From positions 1 to 15,000 of the forward strand of contig CAJNDS010000475.1 of NCBI GenBank assembly GCA_905221605.1: a stretch of 15,000 bases of DNA, given 5' to 3'. A program made the position numbers and the translations under genes. Under the pieces are notes generated by a model. That model had not been told where the DNA came from. It ran no database searches and saw only the letters and a program-made list of their open reading frames with translations. This stretch comes from Symbiodinium natans (lineage: Eukaryota > Sar > Dinophyceae > Suessiales > Symbiodiniaceae). Positions 1-7,766 of this stretch are shown here, in pieces; position 1 is the stretch's first letter; the number at the start of each line of letters is the position of its first letter.

Positions 1-2
1 TA

Positions 3-3000
3 ACAGCCAAGTCAGCAGACCTTAGCTTCATACCCAAGCCCTCTAAACCAGCCTCTAAGCCGGAGAACTTGCGACCGCTGGGCATCATTAGGCCAGATGG
101 CAAAGGAATAGCCTCTGAGGCTAGGAGAAGACTTGACCCTCTCTTCAAGAAGGCCCACTTTGCTTCCCCTCAATTTGCCTACATTCCAGGACGCGGTATC
201 GCCGATGCCCAACTCCGGGTAATTGGCCACGCAAGGCGCGTCCGTGCCATGCTTCGATCCCGAGCACCAGACAGATTCTGCACTCCCAAGCGCACGAAGG
301 GCAAGCCGGACCTAATCGGAGGCTTCACCTTCTCATTAGATCTCTCTCAAGCTTTTGACAAAACAAGCAGAGAAGCTCTTTTGCGCTCACTAATTACTTA
401 TGGAGCCTCACCCGAAGACGTCGAGCTGGTTGCATCCCTCCATAGGGAGGCCCAGTATAATCTGCGCTATGGACGAAGCCAGGAAACAGTAACCTCCACA
501 AGAGGTATAAAGCAAGGATGCAAACTGGCCCCCTCCCTCTTCTCCCTGGTCATCACGGAGGCGTTCCGGCTTATGGCCACCCACATAGGGTTCTCTCCAA
601 TACAGCAGTTCCTCACAGGCTTCGCAGATGACCTCGTAATTCACCGAGACATCCACAACTGGTCTGATCTCTATGCTGCTCATGACATGGTTAGACTGTT
701 ACTACACTACCTGCAAGAAGCCGGACTAGAAGTGAATTACGCCAAGTGCAACATCATGGTTAAACTGGCAGGTCGCCACGCACAGCAGGCCAAGAAGCTC
801 TTCAAGTCACAGGAGCTTCGCTCAGGCCGGAAGGTCACGGTCTGGAATATAGACGCACCAGAGCAGCCAAGACGGCCAATTCTGCTTTCGCATTCCTCGG
901 TTCTTCCCCCTCTCCCCTCTCTTCCTTCCTTCGAGCTGGTAGACTCCTTCAAGTATCTAGGAGTCATGATCAGCTACTCAAACCCGGAAGATCTTACCTA
1001 TTCTTTAAGACAAGAGAGAGCGGCGAAGAAAAAGCAGACAGTGCGCAAATTCATTCACAATAAGCGCAGGACAAAAACTGCATCTAGGCTGCTTGTCTGG
1101 AGAGCCACCGTCTGGTCCACGGCCACTTTTGGCCTGGAATCCGTTGGTCTCTCAGGTAGGCGGGCAAGGGCTCTCCGCTCATGGCATGCCAGACAGGTGC
1201 GAGCGGTAACGCACAACCCTGTGCATAAGACTCGTGAAACTACAGCAGCGCTTTTTGCACGTCTGAAACTTGTCTCTCCCATTCAGCAGCTTCATGATCG
1301 CTCCGCCCAGCGCCTAGACTCTCTCCGCAAGCGCCGGAATGCAGCCCCAGCGAGTGAGGTCACCTCCTGCTCAACATCTACGCCGGCCAACGCGAGCTCT
1401 TCGCTCCTCACTCAGTCCGGCGCCTGGCCACGTGAAGATATCTTAACTATTCCCTCCACCCTGCAAACGGCGGAGGAAATTGTAGCCTCTTACAGCAAGC
1501 TGCTCAGGGAGGCCGACATTGACCCTTCTCCGGACGTGCCCATGCACACATGCTGTGGAAAGGTATTTCGTACTGCGGCGGGCCTGAGAACACACCGGAC
1601 AGTCAAGCATCCGGCTCCTGTTCCGCCACCCCTTGAATTCTCACGCCTAAAGCACTCCGTGGGAGGCCTGCCTCAATGCTCGCACTGCCAGGCGAAATTT
1701 AAAAACTGGCATAATCTACAACAGCACGTTGAGCGCAGAGTCTGCCGACAGGCTGGTTTCAAGTTTTCTAGACCTGAGGCGGCCACTCAGGCTGACGAAG
1801 CTCCTTCCAAGGCGAGTGAGGTCTCCTCCAGCCAGGAGCTCGTGCCCTCGTCAGACTGCCGTGCTACTGCCGCACCCTCGGTCCAGCTTACCTTGCAGAT
1901 GGACACAGTGCCTCTCATTTCGCGCATGCGCACCGAACTGCTGCAACAGGCCGGAACCCAGACCTTCCTCGAGCTCCTCACCGGCCACCTTGGCCAGCAA
2001 CTCACCAGGACCTGTCTGCTCTGCGACTCGTGGATAGCCTCCACGACAAAAATAGCCTTCCACCTCACAAAGAAACACGGGGCAGAATGGGACTCTTATA
2101 AAGCCTCGGCGGGGAATAACACCTCTAAGATGTATGTGCTGACCCGCCTGTCACCCTGTCCTGCCTGTGGCGTGAAAGTGGAGAGCGCCCCCCGACACAC
2201 GAAGCAGTGCCCGGTCATTCAGCAATTACAACTCTTCTTCTTTCTGCACCCTGACGCCCCTCTTTCCAGAATGCACTCGTCCCTCCAACACACTCAGCTC
2301 TCACATCTCTCGCCTCCCACCTCTGGGGTTGGCGCATCTTCTCCTGTCCCTAACCCCGGGCAGAGCACAACAACATCACACCAACACGCATCTCCCACAC
2401 AGGCTACCTTCCAACCAAAGACGTTCCAACAGCGGACCCTGCAGGCTCCTAATCCCAGGTCCAAGCAAAGCCAGCTTCAGCGATGGTTTCGCCCAGGGAG
2501 TGCCTCCCAGGCTGCACAGCTAGGCGCAGGACCTCCTCAGCCAGCACCGACAGACCTGGATGCCTCTGCTCCGCCACCGCCTCCTGCAGCTCAGCCTATG
2601 CCACAATTGATTAATCCTCATAACTTGTGCTACGCCATTTCAGTCTTGCAGATGATTAGCGCTCTGAGGGAAGACCCCTCAGTGGACTGGTCGAACCTCC
2701 AACCTCTCCAGCGGGAACTTCGAGCAAGGGCCTCGCACCCAGTCTCTATTCTCGCACTAGAATCGCTCCCGCATTGTCATCCGGACTGGAGGCTTGCTAA
2801 TAGGCAAAGTGATGCACTCGAGTACTTGACGTTCTTGTTGGCTAACCACCATGGCTCCTTACAAGGTACCCCCTGGAAGCGAGTCTATGATGCAGACATA
2901 CCCGACTCAACTGGCTTCTCCCCCCTTCTACTAACCTTCCCGGAAGGCACCGACCCGACCAGGCTGTCCCAGCCTGACTCCCTAGCGGCGCCCCACTTAG

Positions 3001-3389
3001 CTTATTCACTGTCCTTTTTTGTGCACGAGTGGCACTCTCCGCATGACTCGAAGGCGGCACTGTTGTGTACACCTCCTTATATCTTTGTGTCTCTGCCAAG
3101 GTTCACAAATGCCGGAGCGAAGCAGCACTGGAGACTCACGGGCTTGCAGGACGAAGTACAGCTGCCTGCATGGACCGGGCCTCACTCTCAATCCTTTGTT
3201 CGCTACAGATCCGTCTCGGGACTCTTTCACATAGGGCAGGAAGCCACCTCAGGTCATTACAGATCCTTCACCTTGCTTCCCTCTCTCCAGGTAGGTGATG
3301 ACTCCAGCCCAGGCTTCTCGCCTACGAGCGAGGAACGTGCACAGATCGGGTCAGGAGCTTACCTTTTGCTCCTCCAACGCTTAAGTTAA
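3..3389 (+). CDS. Non-LTR (LINE-type) reverse transcriptase with C2H2 fingers and a C-terminal USP-like protease domain, 5' partial
   Basis: The frame is already open at base 3 and the first residues (LRPLGIIRPDGK) match the start of an RT domain, so the true start, and perhaps an upstream endonuclease domain, lies outside the window. Reverse transcriptase blocks are visible: motif A FSLDLSQAFDK (Asp codon 339-341), motif B RGIKQGCKLAPSLFSLV, catalytic FADD (621-632), then a thumb-like FKYLGVMIS. Four zinc-finger-like motifs follow: HxxC-x12-HxxxxH near 1542-1610, CSHC-x12-H-x5-C near 1677-1746, CLLC-x12-H-x4-H near 2013-2076, and CPAC-x9-H-x3-C near 2157-2210. A Pro/Gln-rich linker (about 2290-2590) leads to a compact domain with USP (peptidase C19) hallmarks: Cys box NPHNLCYAISVLQ (Cys codon 2628-2630), VSLPRF, His box LFHIGQ-x4-GHY (His codon 3255-3257), and a final AYLLLLQR. 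It would copy RNA into DNA; the USP part suggests deubiquitination of host or element protein. Two hairpin repeats are translated in frame at 1349-1371 and 1800-1839. Confidence 0.9.
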   Translation, partial: TAKSADLSFIPKPSKPASKPENLRPLGIIRPDGKGIASEARRRLDPLFKKAHFASPQFAYIPGRGIADAQLRVIGHARRVRAMLRSRAPDRFCTPKRTKGKPDLIGGFTFSLDLSQAFDKTSREALLRSLITYGASPEDVELVASLHREAQYNLRYGRSQETVTSTRGIKQGCKLAPSLFSLVITEAFRLMATHIGFSPIQQFLTGFADDLVIHRDIHNWSDLYAAHDMVRLLLHYLQEAGLEVNYAKCNIMVKLAGRHAQQAKKLFKSQELRSGRKVTVWNIDAPEQPRRPILLSHSSVLPPLPSLPSFELVDSFKYLGVMISYSNPEDLTYSLRQERAAKKKQTVRKFIHNKRRTKTASRLLVWRATVWSTATFGLESVGLSGRRARALRSWHARQVRAVTHNPVHKTRETTAALFARLKLVSPIQQLHDRSAQRLDSLRKRRNAAPASEVTSCSTSTPANASSSLLTQSGAWPREDILTIPSTLQTAEEIVASYSKLLREADIDPSPDVPMHTCCGKVFRTAAGLRTHRTVKHPAPVPPPLEFSRLKHSVGGLPQCSHCQAKFKNWHNLQQHVERRVCRQAGFKFSRPEAATQADEAPSKASEVSSSQELVPSSDCRATAAPSVQLTLQMDTVPLISRMRTELLQQAGTQTFLELLTGHLGQQLTRTCLLCDSWIASTTKIAFHLTKKHGAEWDSYKASAGNNTSKMYVLTRLSPCPACGVKVESAPRHTKQCPVIQQLQLFFFLHPDAPLSRMHSSLQHTQLSHLSPPTSGVGASSPVPNPGQSTTTSHQHASPTQATFQPKTFQQRTLQAPNPRSKQSQLQRWFRPGSASQAAQLGAGPPQPAPTDLDASAPPPPPAAQPMPQLINPHNLCYAISVLQMISALREDPSVDWSNLQPLQRELRARASHPVSILALESLPHCHPDWRLANRQSDALEYLTFLLANHHGSLQGTPWKRVYDADIPDSTGFSPLLLTFPEGTDPTRLSQPDSLAAPHLAYSLSFFVHEWHSPHDSKAALLCTPPYIFVSLPRFTNAGAKQHWRLTGLQDEVQLPAWTGPHSQSFVRYRSVSGLFHIGQEATSGHYRSFTLLPSLQVGDDSSPGFSPTSEERAQIGSGAYLLLLQRLS
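1349..1371 (+). repeat. Hairpin copy A, inside the RT coding region
   Basis: Core CGAGTGAGGTCACCTCCTG with loop TCA and only a 3-bp outer stem (AGC/GCT). It is read in frame as ASEVTSC, in the linker between the RT part and the first zinc finger. The phase avoids the TGA present in the core. Confidence 0.75.
1800..1839 (+). repeat. Hairpin copy B, inside the RT coding region
   Basis: Core with loop TCT and one substitution (final CCTG is CCAG). The outer stem is GGC/GCC, then a bulge, then GCTCCT (1800-1805) with AGGAGC (1834-1839). It is read in frame as SEVSSS between the second and third zinc-finger motifs, the same phase as copy A. Confidence 0.75.
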
Positions 3390-3391
3390 GT

Positions 3392-3434
3392 CCCGTTCAT
3401 CTTCGTGTGAGGTCCCCTCCTGAAGGTGAACGGG
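3392..3434 (+). repeat. Hairpin copy C, 2 nt after the RT stop codon
   Basis: The longest outer stem in the set: CCCGTTCA (3392-3399) pairs with TGAACGGG (3427-3434), a T-G wobble follows, then CTTC pairs with GAAG, giving 13 pairs. The inner core is GTGTGAGGTCCCCTCCT with loop TCC. It is the only hairpin between this stop and the next ATG at 3479, so it serves both as post-stop and pre-start element. Confidence 0.92.
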
Positions 3435-3478
3435 CAGCGATTTCACTCGTGATACCATGCGTGTCCTCCCCAAGCGCT

Positions 3479-4552
3479 ATGGAGCAAGCCCAGCAGGAGC
3501 TGCTGAACAACCCTGCACTATGCCAAGTGCTCTTTAAGAACCTCCCCCATCTTGCCGCTTCATCCATGGCTGCGCGGGCATTTGGCCCTGATGAACGTTC
3601 AACGTCCAGAGAACTGGTCCCTGCTCACGACAGGGACAGGCCTCCCAAACAGCGCCGTCAGCAAAAGGACCTGGAGCAGGACGAGGAAATGCCGCCGACT
3701 CGGTTGCCCTCACCGTCCAGGAGGCCCAGGAGGACTGGTCGCCGTAATGGCTCCAGACCAAGGGCCTCGCAAAACGGTCTGCAGAAATCAAAGCAGGAGG
3801 TCAAACCAACCGCTGACCTCTTGGCCAGCATCATCTTGGCCCTGCTGAATCACGAGGATGAATTGACAGCCTTGCGATACCATCATGGATGGATCTTCTA
3901 CGCCACGGTGCACCAAGCGAACAGTGTGGTTCCCTCCTTGGCACGGATCCAGCAACAGTGGAAGTCGGACCAGCCCCAGGACCCCCCTGGCACGCCCGTT
4001 CGCCACGCCCTGTTCCTCGGTCTCCTTCACGAGCTGCACACTCGAGCCCAGGGCTTCGATCACGTCGCCTACGACAGCACGAACCAGGACAAGGAATCAG
4101 CACTTATCTCTCTACCAGGAGCACTTGCCTCCCGAGGTCGACACCACACGGACGAGAACCCTGCCTTCTACTGGAACTACATGAGATGGGACGCCAAACA
4201 GCGGAAGGTAGTCATCGATGCCCAACGCCCTCCTCTCTCGCCCAAGGTTGTCTCCACCCACCTGGCGGCTATGCTCAAGCTAGATCAAGAACAGCTCACC
4301 AAGTTCAGGCCGTCCAGACCGCTGCGAGCCAACCTGACGGAAGAAAGGCCGGTCATCGCCTTCCTCCTGGAACTGGCCCTGACCATCGGAGACGACCATG
4401 AGGCAATGCACGCCTTTCGACTTCTAGCGAACAACTCAGTCTGGAACCTAGTGGGGGTCACCATGCGCAGGGAGGGCCTAAGACGGTCTCCACAGATGCA
4501 GACCCTCCGTGATCAGCTAGAAGCGCTGCGCACAGGAGGCAACGAGGGCTAA
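3479..4552 (+). CDS. Unknown protein, basic disordered N-terminus and helical C-terminus (357 aa)
   Basis: I do not recognise a named family. The ATG at 3479 is chosen because the frame upstream only runs back into the hairpin through a GTG. Residues 1-30 look helical (MEQAQQELLNN). Residues about 35-110 are charged, Arg/Pro/Gln-rich and probably disordered, with a nuclear-localisation-like basic run. From residue 112 the chain is hydrophobic and helical (ADLLASIILALLNHEDEL, then HALFLGLLHELHTR and a YWNYMRWD segment). It sits directly behind the RT gene with one hairpin between them and has another hairpin 9 nt after its stop. An accessory or RNA-binding protein of the same retroelement is a reasonable guess from the basic region and position; nothing in the sequence proves it. 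Confidence 0.75.
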   Translation: MEQAQQELLNNPALCQVLFKNLPHLAASSMAARAFGPDERSTSRELVPAHDRDRPPKQRRQQKDLEQDEEMPPTRLPSPSRRPRRTGRRNGSRPRASQNGLQKSKQEVKPTADLLASIILALLNHEDELTALRYHHGWIFYATVHQANSVVPSLARIQQQWKSDQPQDPPGTPVRHALFLGLLHELHTRAQGFDHVAYDSTNQDKESALISLPGALASRGRHHTDENPAFYWNYMRWDAKQRKVVIDAQRPPLSPKVVSTHLAAMLKLDQEQLTKFRPSRPLRANLTEERPVIAFLLELALTIGDDHEAMHAFRLLANNSVWNLVGVTMRREGLRRSPQMQTLRDQLEALRTGGNEG

Positions 4553-4561
4553 AGTTTTCCA

Positions 4562-4596
4562 GGACACCCGAGTCGAGGTCCCCTCCTGAGCTGTCC
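4562..4596 (+). repeat. Hairpin copy D, 9 nt after a stop codon
   Basis: GGACA (4562-4566) pairs with TGTCC (4592-4596) around the core CGAGTCGAGGTCCCCTCCTG, loop TCC. It differs from most copies by one extra base between GAGT and GAGG, enlarging the 5'-side bulge. Confidence 0.85.
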
Positions 4597-4648
4597 AAGG
4601 CCCCCTTGCCCTCCTGGGGGATCTAGCTAGTCACTTAGCCTCAGACAA

Positions 4649-4692
4649 CCCTCCTACTCTCGTGTAGAGGTCCCCTCCTGAGAGAACGAGGG
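4649..4692 (+). repeat. Hairpin copy E
   Basis: CTCTC (4657-4661) pairs with GAGAG (4680-4684). After an internal loop, CCCTC (4649-4653) pairs with GAGGG (4688-4692). Loop TCC. Like copy D it carries one extra base before GAGG. It lies 52 nt after copy D and 314 nt before the next ATG, the widest pre-start spacing of the set. Confidence 0.85.
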
Positions 4693-5006
4693 CGCTGATA
4701 AGTCAACCTGTTTTTCTTTCTCCCTTCTCTGCCGCCTCGTGCGCACCGTGCCTGCCAGGAAAAGTCTTTTCTGCACCACACGTCAGGCTTCACTATTGCA
4801 TCGAACTGCCTTTCTCCCATTACAACTGAGGCCGAGCTACACTTACGTCAGCTGTCGACCAGAGCGAGTCACACTCCAGGCTCTCGCATTGCTTACAAGC
4901 TGAGAGACTTTCCGCCATGTGCCTGACTGAAGCCCCAACTTAACTCAGCATCAGCCGTTCTGCTCATATTGATCAGTACTGACTGTTCCTCCATCATCAC
5001 CACGCC
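4693..5006 (+). other. Gene-free stretch, probable 5' leader
   Basis: No convincing reading frame. A pyrimidine tract lies at about 4710-4732, in the distance range expected of a splice or trans-splice acceptor for the gene at 5007, but no acceptor can be fixed by eye. No other structure seen. Confidence 0.4.
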
Positions 5007-5270
5007 ATGGCAACCAACCCGGAGGGCACGATTCTTGCCATTGAGAACACCCCTGGCATTCACACCCAGCCGACGACAAGCCAGGCCAATGTCGCCCAAG
5101 CGCTGGTTAAGGCAACGGCACCTCCGCCACCACAGTCATCATGCGGAGCAGGCTGCGACCAATGCCACAGTGCTCCATGTGTTCGACACAAGCCGGGACA
5201 TCTGTGGCACTGCTGCTTCGGGTGTAGAGACTCCTGGGCGGTGCAACAAGCCCGCTCCAGATACTGGTAG
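5007..5270 (+). CDS. Small Cys/His-rich putative zinc-binding protein (87 aa)
   Basis: The start is a strong eukaryotic context (GCCATGG). Residues 1-45 are plain and Pro/Thr-rich (ending APPPPQ). Residues 46-73 hold a dense metal-ligand cluster: Cys46, Cys50, Cys53, His54, Cys58, His61, His65, His68, Cys69, Cys70 and Cys73, enough for one or two zinc sites. This pattern fits no named finger that I can identify. The short length would normally argue for chance, but the good start context, the ligand cluster and a hairpin 32 nt after the stop, as for every other gene here, support it as real. It could act as a nucleic-acid or protein adaptor; function is unknown. Confidence 0.6.
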   Translation: MATNPEGTILAIENTPGIHTQPTTSQANVAQALVKATAPPPPQSSCGAGCDQCHSAPCVRHKPGHLWHCCFGCRDSWAVQQARSRYW

Positions 5271-5302
5271 CTATGAGCAGGATAGAGCTCGACTTTTTGC
5301 GA

Positions 5303-5329
5303 CCAGCAAGTGAGGTCTCCTCCTGCAGG
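5303..5329 (+). repeat. Hairpin copy F, 32 nt after a stop codon
   Basis: Core CAAGTGAGGTCTCCTCCTG (A replaces G at the first bulge), loop TCT. The outer stem is GC/GC, an A-A mismatch, then CC/GG; a weaker TTTT/AAAA pairing may extend it outward. It is the only intact hairpin between this gene and the next. Confidence 0.75.
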
Positions 5330-5512
5330 TAAAACGCAGCTATGTTCTCACAGCTGCGCGCCGTCGACCGAGCCAACAGTCTCAACTAAAACAATCTGCC
5401 CTAAATGCATGACAGCACTTAACTTATCTAATGTCTCTCCGCTCCTAAATTGCTGCACAGGCCCCACTGTCGAGCCCAGCACTCAGCCAGTCCTTGTGCA
5501 TTGCTGAGATAA

Positions 5513-7399
5513 ATGTCTGACCTTACGCGCTGGCAAGACTCTGTGCTCAAAGAAGGTCCACTAGGTCTACAGCGCAGGGCACCTAGGACCATGCCCCCGC
5601 GGAAAAGACAGTCGAAAGCTTCGACTCTGCCCTCGTTCGATCTCGCCTCCAACATCTGCACAGAAGCTGATAGGCTGCTGCCTTCGAACTATGTCCCCAT
5701 CTCGCATAAGAGAATGGACGAGATCAGAAACTACCGCTGGGAGAAGGGCCTCCGTGCTATATCAAGAAGCATGATGGCCCGTCAATCGACAAGGCCGGTC
5801 TCGAGCCAGAGACAAGCGGATAAAGAAAGCAAGAGACTAGAAGAGCTGGGAATCAAAAAGCCTGGACTCACTGCAGAGGACTTAGCGGCCCTTCCTACCT
5901 CGGAAGTGTACAAGAATCTGTCTTCGCTATCCTTGATCTCGGTCGAAACTTCCCGACCGGCAGGCTCCAGCGTGAGGTCGCCTCCGAGGAGCGGACACAG
6001 GAAAGCGAAAACAGATCCATCCTCCTCATCTATGCTCCAGGCAGAGCACGCGAAGACCTTCAAGGTAGAGCCAACACGAGAGCACTCACCGCAACCCTAT
6101 GCGGGCCAAGGCGTGGGCAGGAAAGAAACCTGCAAGGAAGAGTCGGACTCCGACATACCACCCTGGGCGGACTCGAAGAAGTCGCGCTCATCTCAGTACA
6201 CCGGTGCAGGAGTTGGACAAAAGGAGGCCTTCATCAGGCAGCCACCTCCACCTCCATCTCCTCCCGCAAGACAATCAGCTCCTGACCCAGGCCATCTTGA
6301 AGGCATCGCGCGCCTCACTTCCACAGAGGAGCTCCAGGTCGTCAATCTTACGCAAGCAGCTCCTCCTCCGCGCGAGTTCCTGAACTACCCGGTGCATCAA
6401 GGAGTGATAGTTCTTCCAGCAGCCACAGTTCAGGCTCGCGTGGCAAGCAAGAAGGAACAAGACAAGGGCAAGGCGGTCATTCACTCCTTCCCCTACTCCT
6501 ACCCGCAGGAATTCCCTTTGGAATTGGATGTTCACGTGCAAGTTCGGAAATCGCAGGACGAGCAAGTCAGCATGGTTCTAAAACTGAACCGCACAGCATC
6601 CATGAAGGGCGTCACCAGAGCTGTATACAACTTCAAGGGCGGGGAATTCTACTCGGTCTTCAAACTCTCAGTTGTTGCTCCCCAGGAAGAACAGGCCCAA
6701 GACGGACTTCAGGCTCATGAAGCGGAACTTGACTTGGCACACGTTTTCCCAGAGATGGTCCCGACGGTGGCAAACGTCTTTGCTATCCAGCTCAGAGTGG
6801 CTTCCGCGGTCAATCCCCTGGAATTTCCCAAGTCTCCCACGCCGAGTGAGGTCTCCTCCTGGCGGGGAGACTCGGGCCCGCCGAAGTATCTCCTCATTCA
6901 GCAAGCCTACGGCATCATGGTGGAAAAGGTCCAGCCGCTGGATAACCTCCCACCGCATCTACGCCCCAGCATGGACGAGTGCTACTTGCTGATTCTCCTA
7001 GTACTCAAATCGGCGCTCCTAGGATACTATGTACGAGACTGTGGATGGTCCAACCTGGGCAGACGAATCTCGCCGGACTCCAGCACGGATCTGCCCTTCT
7101 TTCTTGCTCTCGACACGTCGGCCTGGCACAAACGCACACCTCCGGCTCCTCAACAAGCCACAACTTCAACCGCAGATCATGTCCGAGGACTCTTCTCGAC
7201 CCTAGAGTACCTGGCGGAGGACAAGCCGGCAATCCAGGCAGCCAAACAAGCCTTCACGCATCATCAGCGACAGGTCCCTCCTCTTGTCCAGCACTTCTTC
7301 TCCCTGCTCCGAACTCCGGTGGGCAAAGAAAAGGCAGAGAGAATCTTTAAGGACACGTCTCTGGCGCTCTCTGCTGATGTGTGGGACGCCTTCAGCTAA
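5513..7399 (+). CDS. Unknown protein with disordered N-terminal half and folded C-terminal half (628 aa)
   Basis: Not recognised. The ATG at 5513 has a weak context; a second in-frame ATG at 5591 (ACCATGC, giving MPPRKRQSK) may be the real start and would shorten the product to 602 aa. The first half is rich in Ser, Pro, Lys and Arg, with two YxGxGVGxKE repeats (YAGQGVGRKE and YTGAGVGQKE) followed by a PPPPPSPP run. The second half looks folded: a segment with alternating hydrophobic residues (ELDVHVQVRKSQ, VSMVLKLNRTA, FYSVFKLSVV), then helices (DECYLLILLVLKSALLGYYV, VRGLFSTLEYLAEDKPAIQ). Two hairpin repeats are translated inside it (5964-5992 and 6831-6872), both in linker-like sequence. 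The stop is followed 13 nt later by another hairpin. Confidence 0.8.
   Translation: MSDLTRWQDSVLKEGPLGLQRRAPRTMPPRKRQSKASTLPSFDLASNICTEADRLLPSNYVPISHKRMDEIRNYRWEKGLRAISRSMMARQSTRPVSSQRQADKESKRLEELGIKKPGLTAEDLAALPTSEVYKNLSSLSLISVETSRPAGSSVRSPPRSGHRKAKTDPSSSSMLQAEHAKTFKVEPTREHSPQPYAGQGVGRKETCKEESDSDIPPWADSKKSRSSQYTGAGVGQKEAFIRQPPPPPSPPARQSAPDPGHLEGIARLTSTEELQVVNLTQAAPPPREFLNYPVHQGVIVLPAATVQARVASKKEQDKGKAVIHSFPYSYPQEFPLELDVHVQVRKSQDEQVSMVLKLNRTASMKGVTRAVYNFKGGEFYSVFKLSVVAPQEEQAQDGLQAHEAELDLAHVFPEMVPTVANVFAIQLRVASAVNPLEFPKSPTPSEVSSWRGDSGPPKYLLIQQAYGIMVEKVQPLDNLPPHLRPSMDECYLLILLVLKSALLGYYVRDCGWSNLGRRISPDSSTDLPFFLALDTSAWHKRTPPAPQQATTSTADHVRGLFSTLEYLAEDKPAIQAAKQAFTHHQRQVPPLVQHFFSLLRTPVGKEKAERIFKDTSLALSADVWDAFS
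5964..5992 (+). repeat. Degenerate hairpin copy G, inside a coding region
   Basis: GCTCC (5964-5968) pairs with GGAGC (5988-5992) around a diverged core GTGAGGTCGCCTCC (loop TCG, last CTG replaced). It is read as SVRSPPRSG, a different phase from copies A, B and H, again avoiding the TGA frame. Confidence 0.5.
6831..6872 (+). repeat. Hairpin copy H, inside a coding region
   Basis: A nearly perfect copy. AGTCTCCC (6831-6838) pairs with GGGAGACT (6865-6872), A6839 is bulged, and CGCC pairs with GGCG, for 12 outer pairs. The core is intact with loop TCT. It is translated as TPSEVSSWRGD, the same SEV(S/T)S phase as copies A and B. Confidence 0.9.
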
Positions 7400-7412
7400 C
7401 CTGCACTATGCA

Positions 7413-7445
7413 GCCATTTCGTGTGAGGTCCCCTCCTGAAACGGC
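7413..7445 (+). repeat. Hairpin copy I, 13 nt after a stop codon
   Basis: TTTC (7417-7420) pairs with GAAA (7438-7441), then an A-C mismatch, then GCC pairs with GGC. The core is GTGTGAGGTCCCCTCCT, loop TCC. Confidence 0.87.
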
Positions 7446-7699
7446 ACGCCGGGACAAGTGTCCGGCACAAGCACCCAAGCTACCTTTTCAACTCTCGCTA
7501 CGGCACAAAAACAAGCTGACTGGTTTTCTAGGCCGGCTCAATGCGCATTTAGCACAGCACGATGCCTGCGTGCTTCAAGACTAGCTCAGCTCAGGTCACG
7601 AGCTCACAGGCTTGGCGCTCAGTCACCAACTCTGCTTTAGCCCACAAACGCAAGGCTGAAGCAACATCTGTGTATGTGACTCCAGTCATTTCCATCCAA
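7446..7699 (+). other. Spacer between post-stop and pre-start hairpins
   Basis: No convincing gene on either strand. The frames present are short and start on non-ATG codons. With both hairpins, the gene-free stretch runs from 7400 to 7766. Confidence 0.5.
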
Positions 7700-7724
7700 T
7701 GTCGCGTGAGGTCTCCTCCTGACA
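7700..7724 (+). repeat. Hairpin copy J, 42 nt before a start codon
   Basis: TGTC (7700-7703) pairs with GACA (7721-7724). The core is GCGTGAGGTCTCCTCCT, loop TCT, with C in place of the usual pairing A. The outer stem is short. Confidence 0.8.
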
Positions 7725-7766
7725 GCCATTTCAGATAGGCAAATAGCCCTCTCTGCCCCCTGCGCC

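Noticed and set aside
12-3230. Open frames on the minus strand and other + frames overlapping the RT gene
   Set aside because: They are short, lack recognisable domains and lie under a frame with clear RT, zinc-finger and USP motifs. The same holds for the minus-strand frames under the other genes.
3407-3478. Upstream extension of the gene at 3479 starting inside the hairpin (GTG, read as VRSPPEGERA)
   Set aside because: The extension begins at a GTG in the repeat core. Similar VRSPP starts appear at several hairpins only because the core is translatable in that phase; the ATG at 3479 is more likely.
5310-5507. Frame with several Cys residues after hairpin F as a small gene
   Set aside because: It starts at a GTG inside the repeat core, has no good ATG start and its Cys spacing is irregular.
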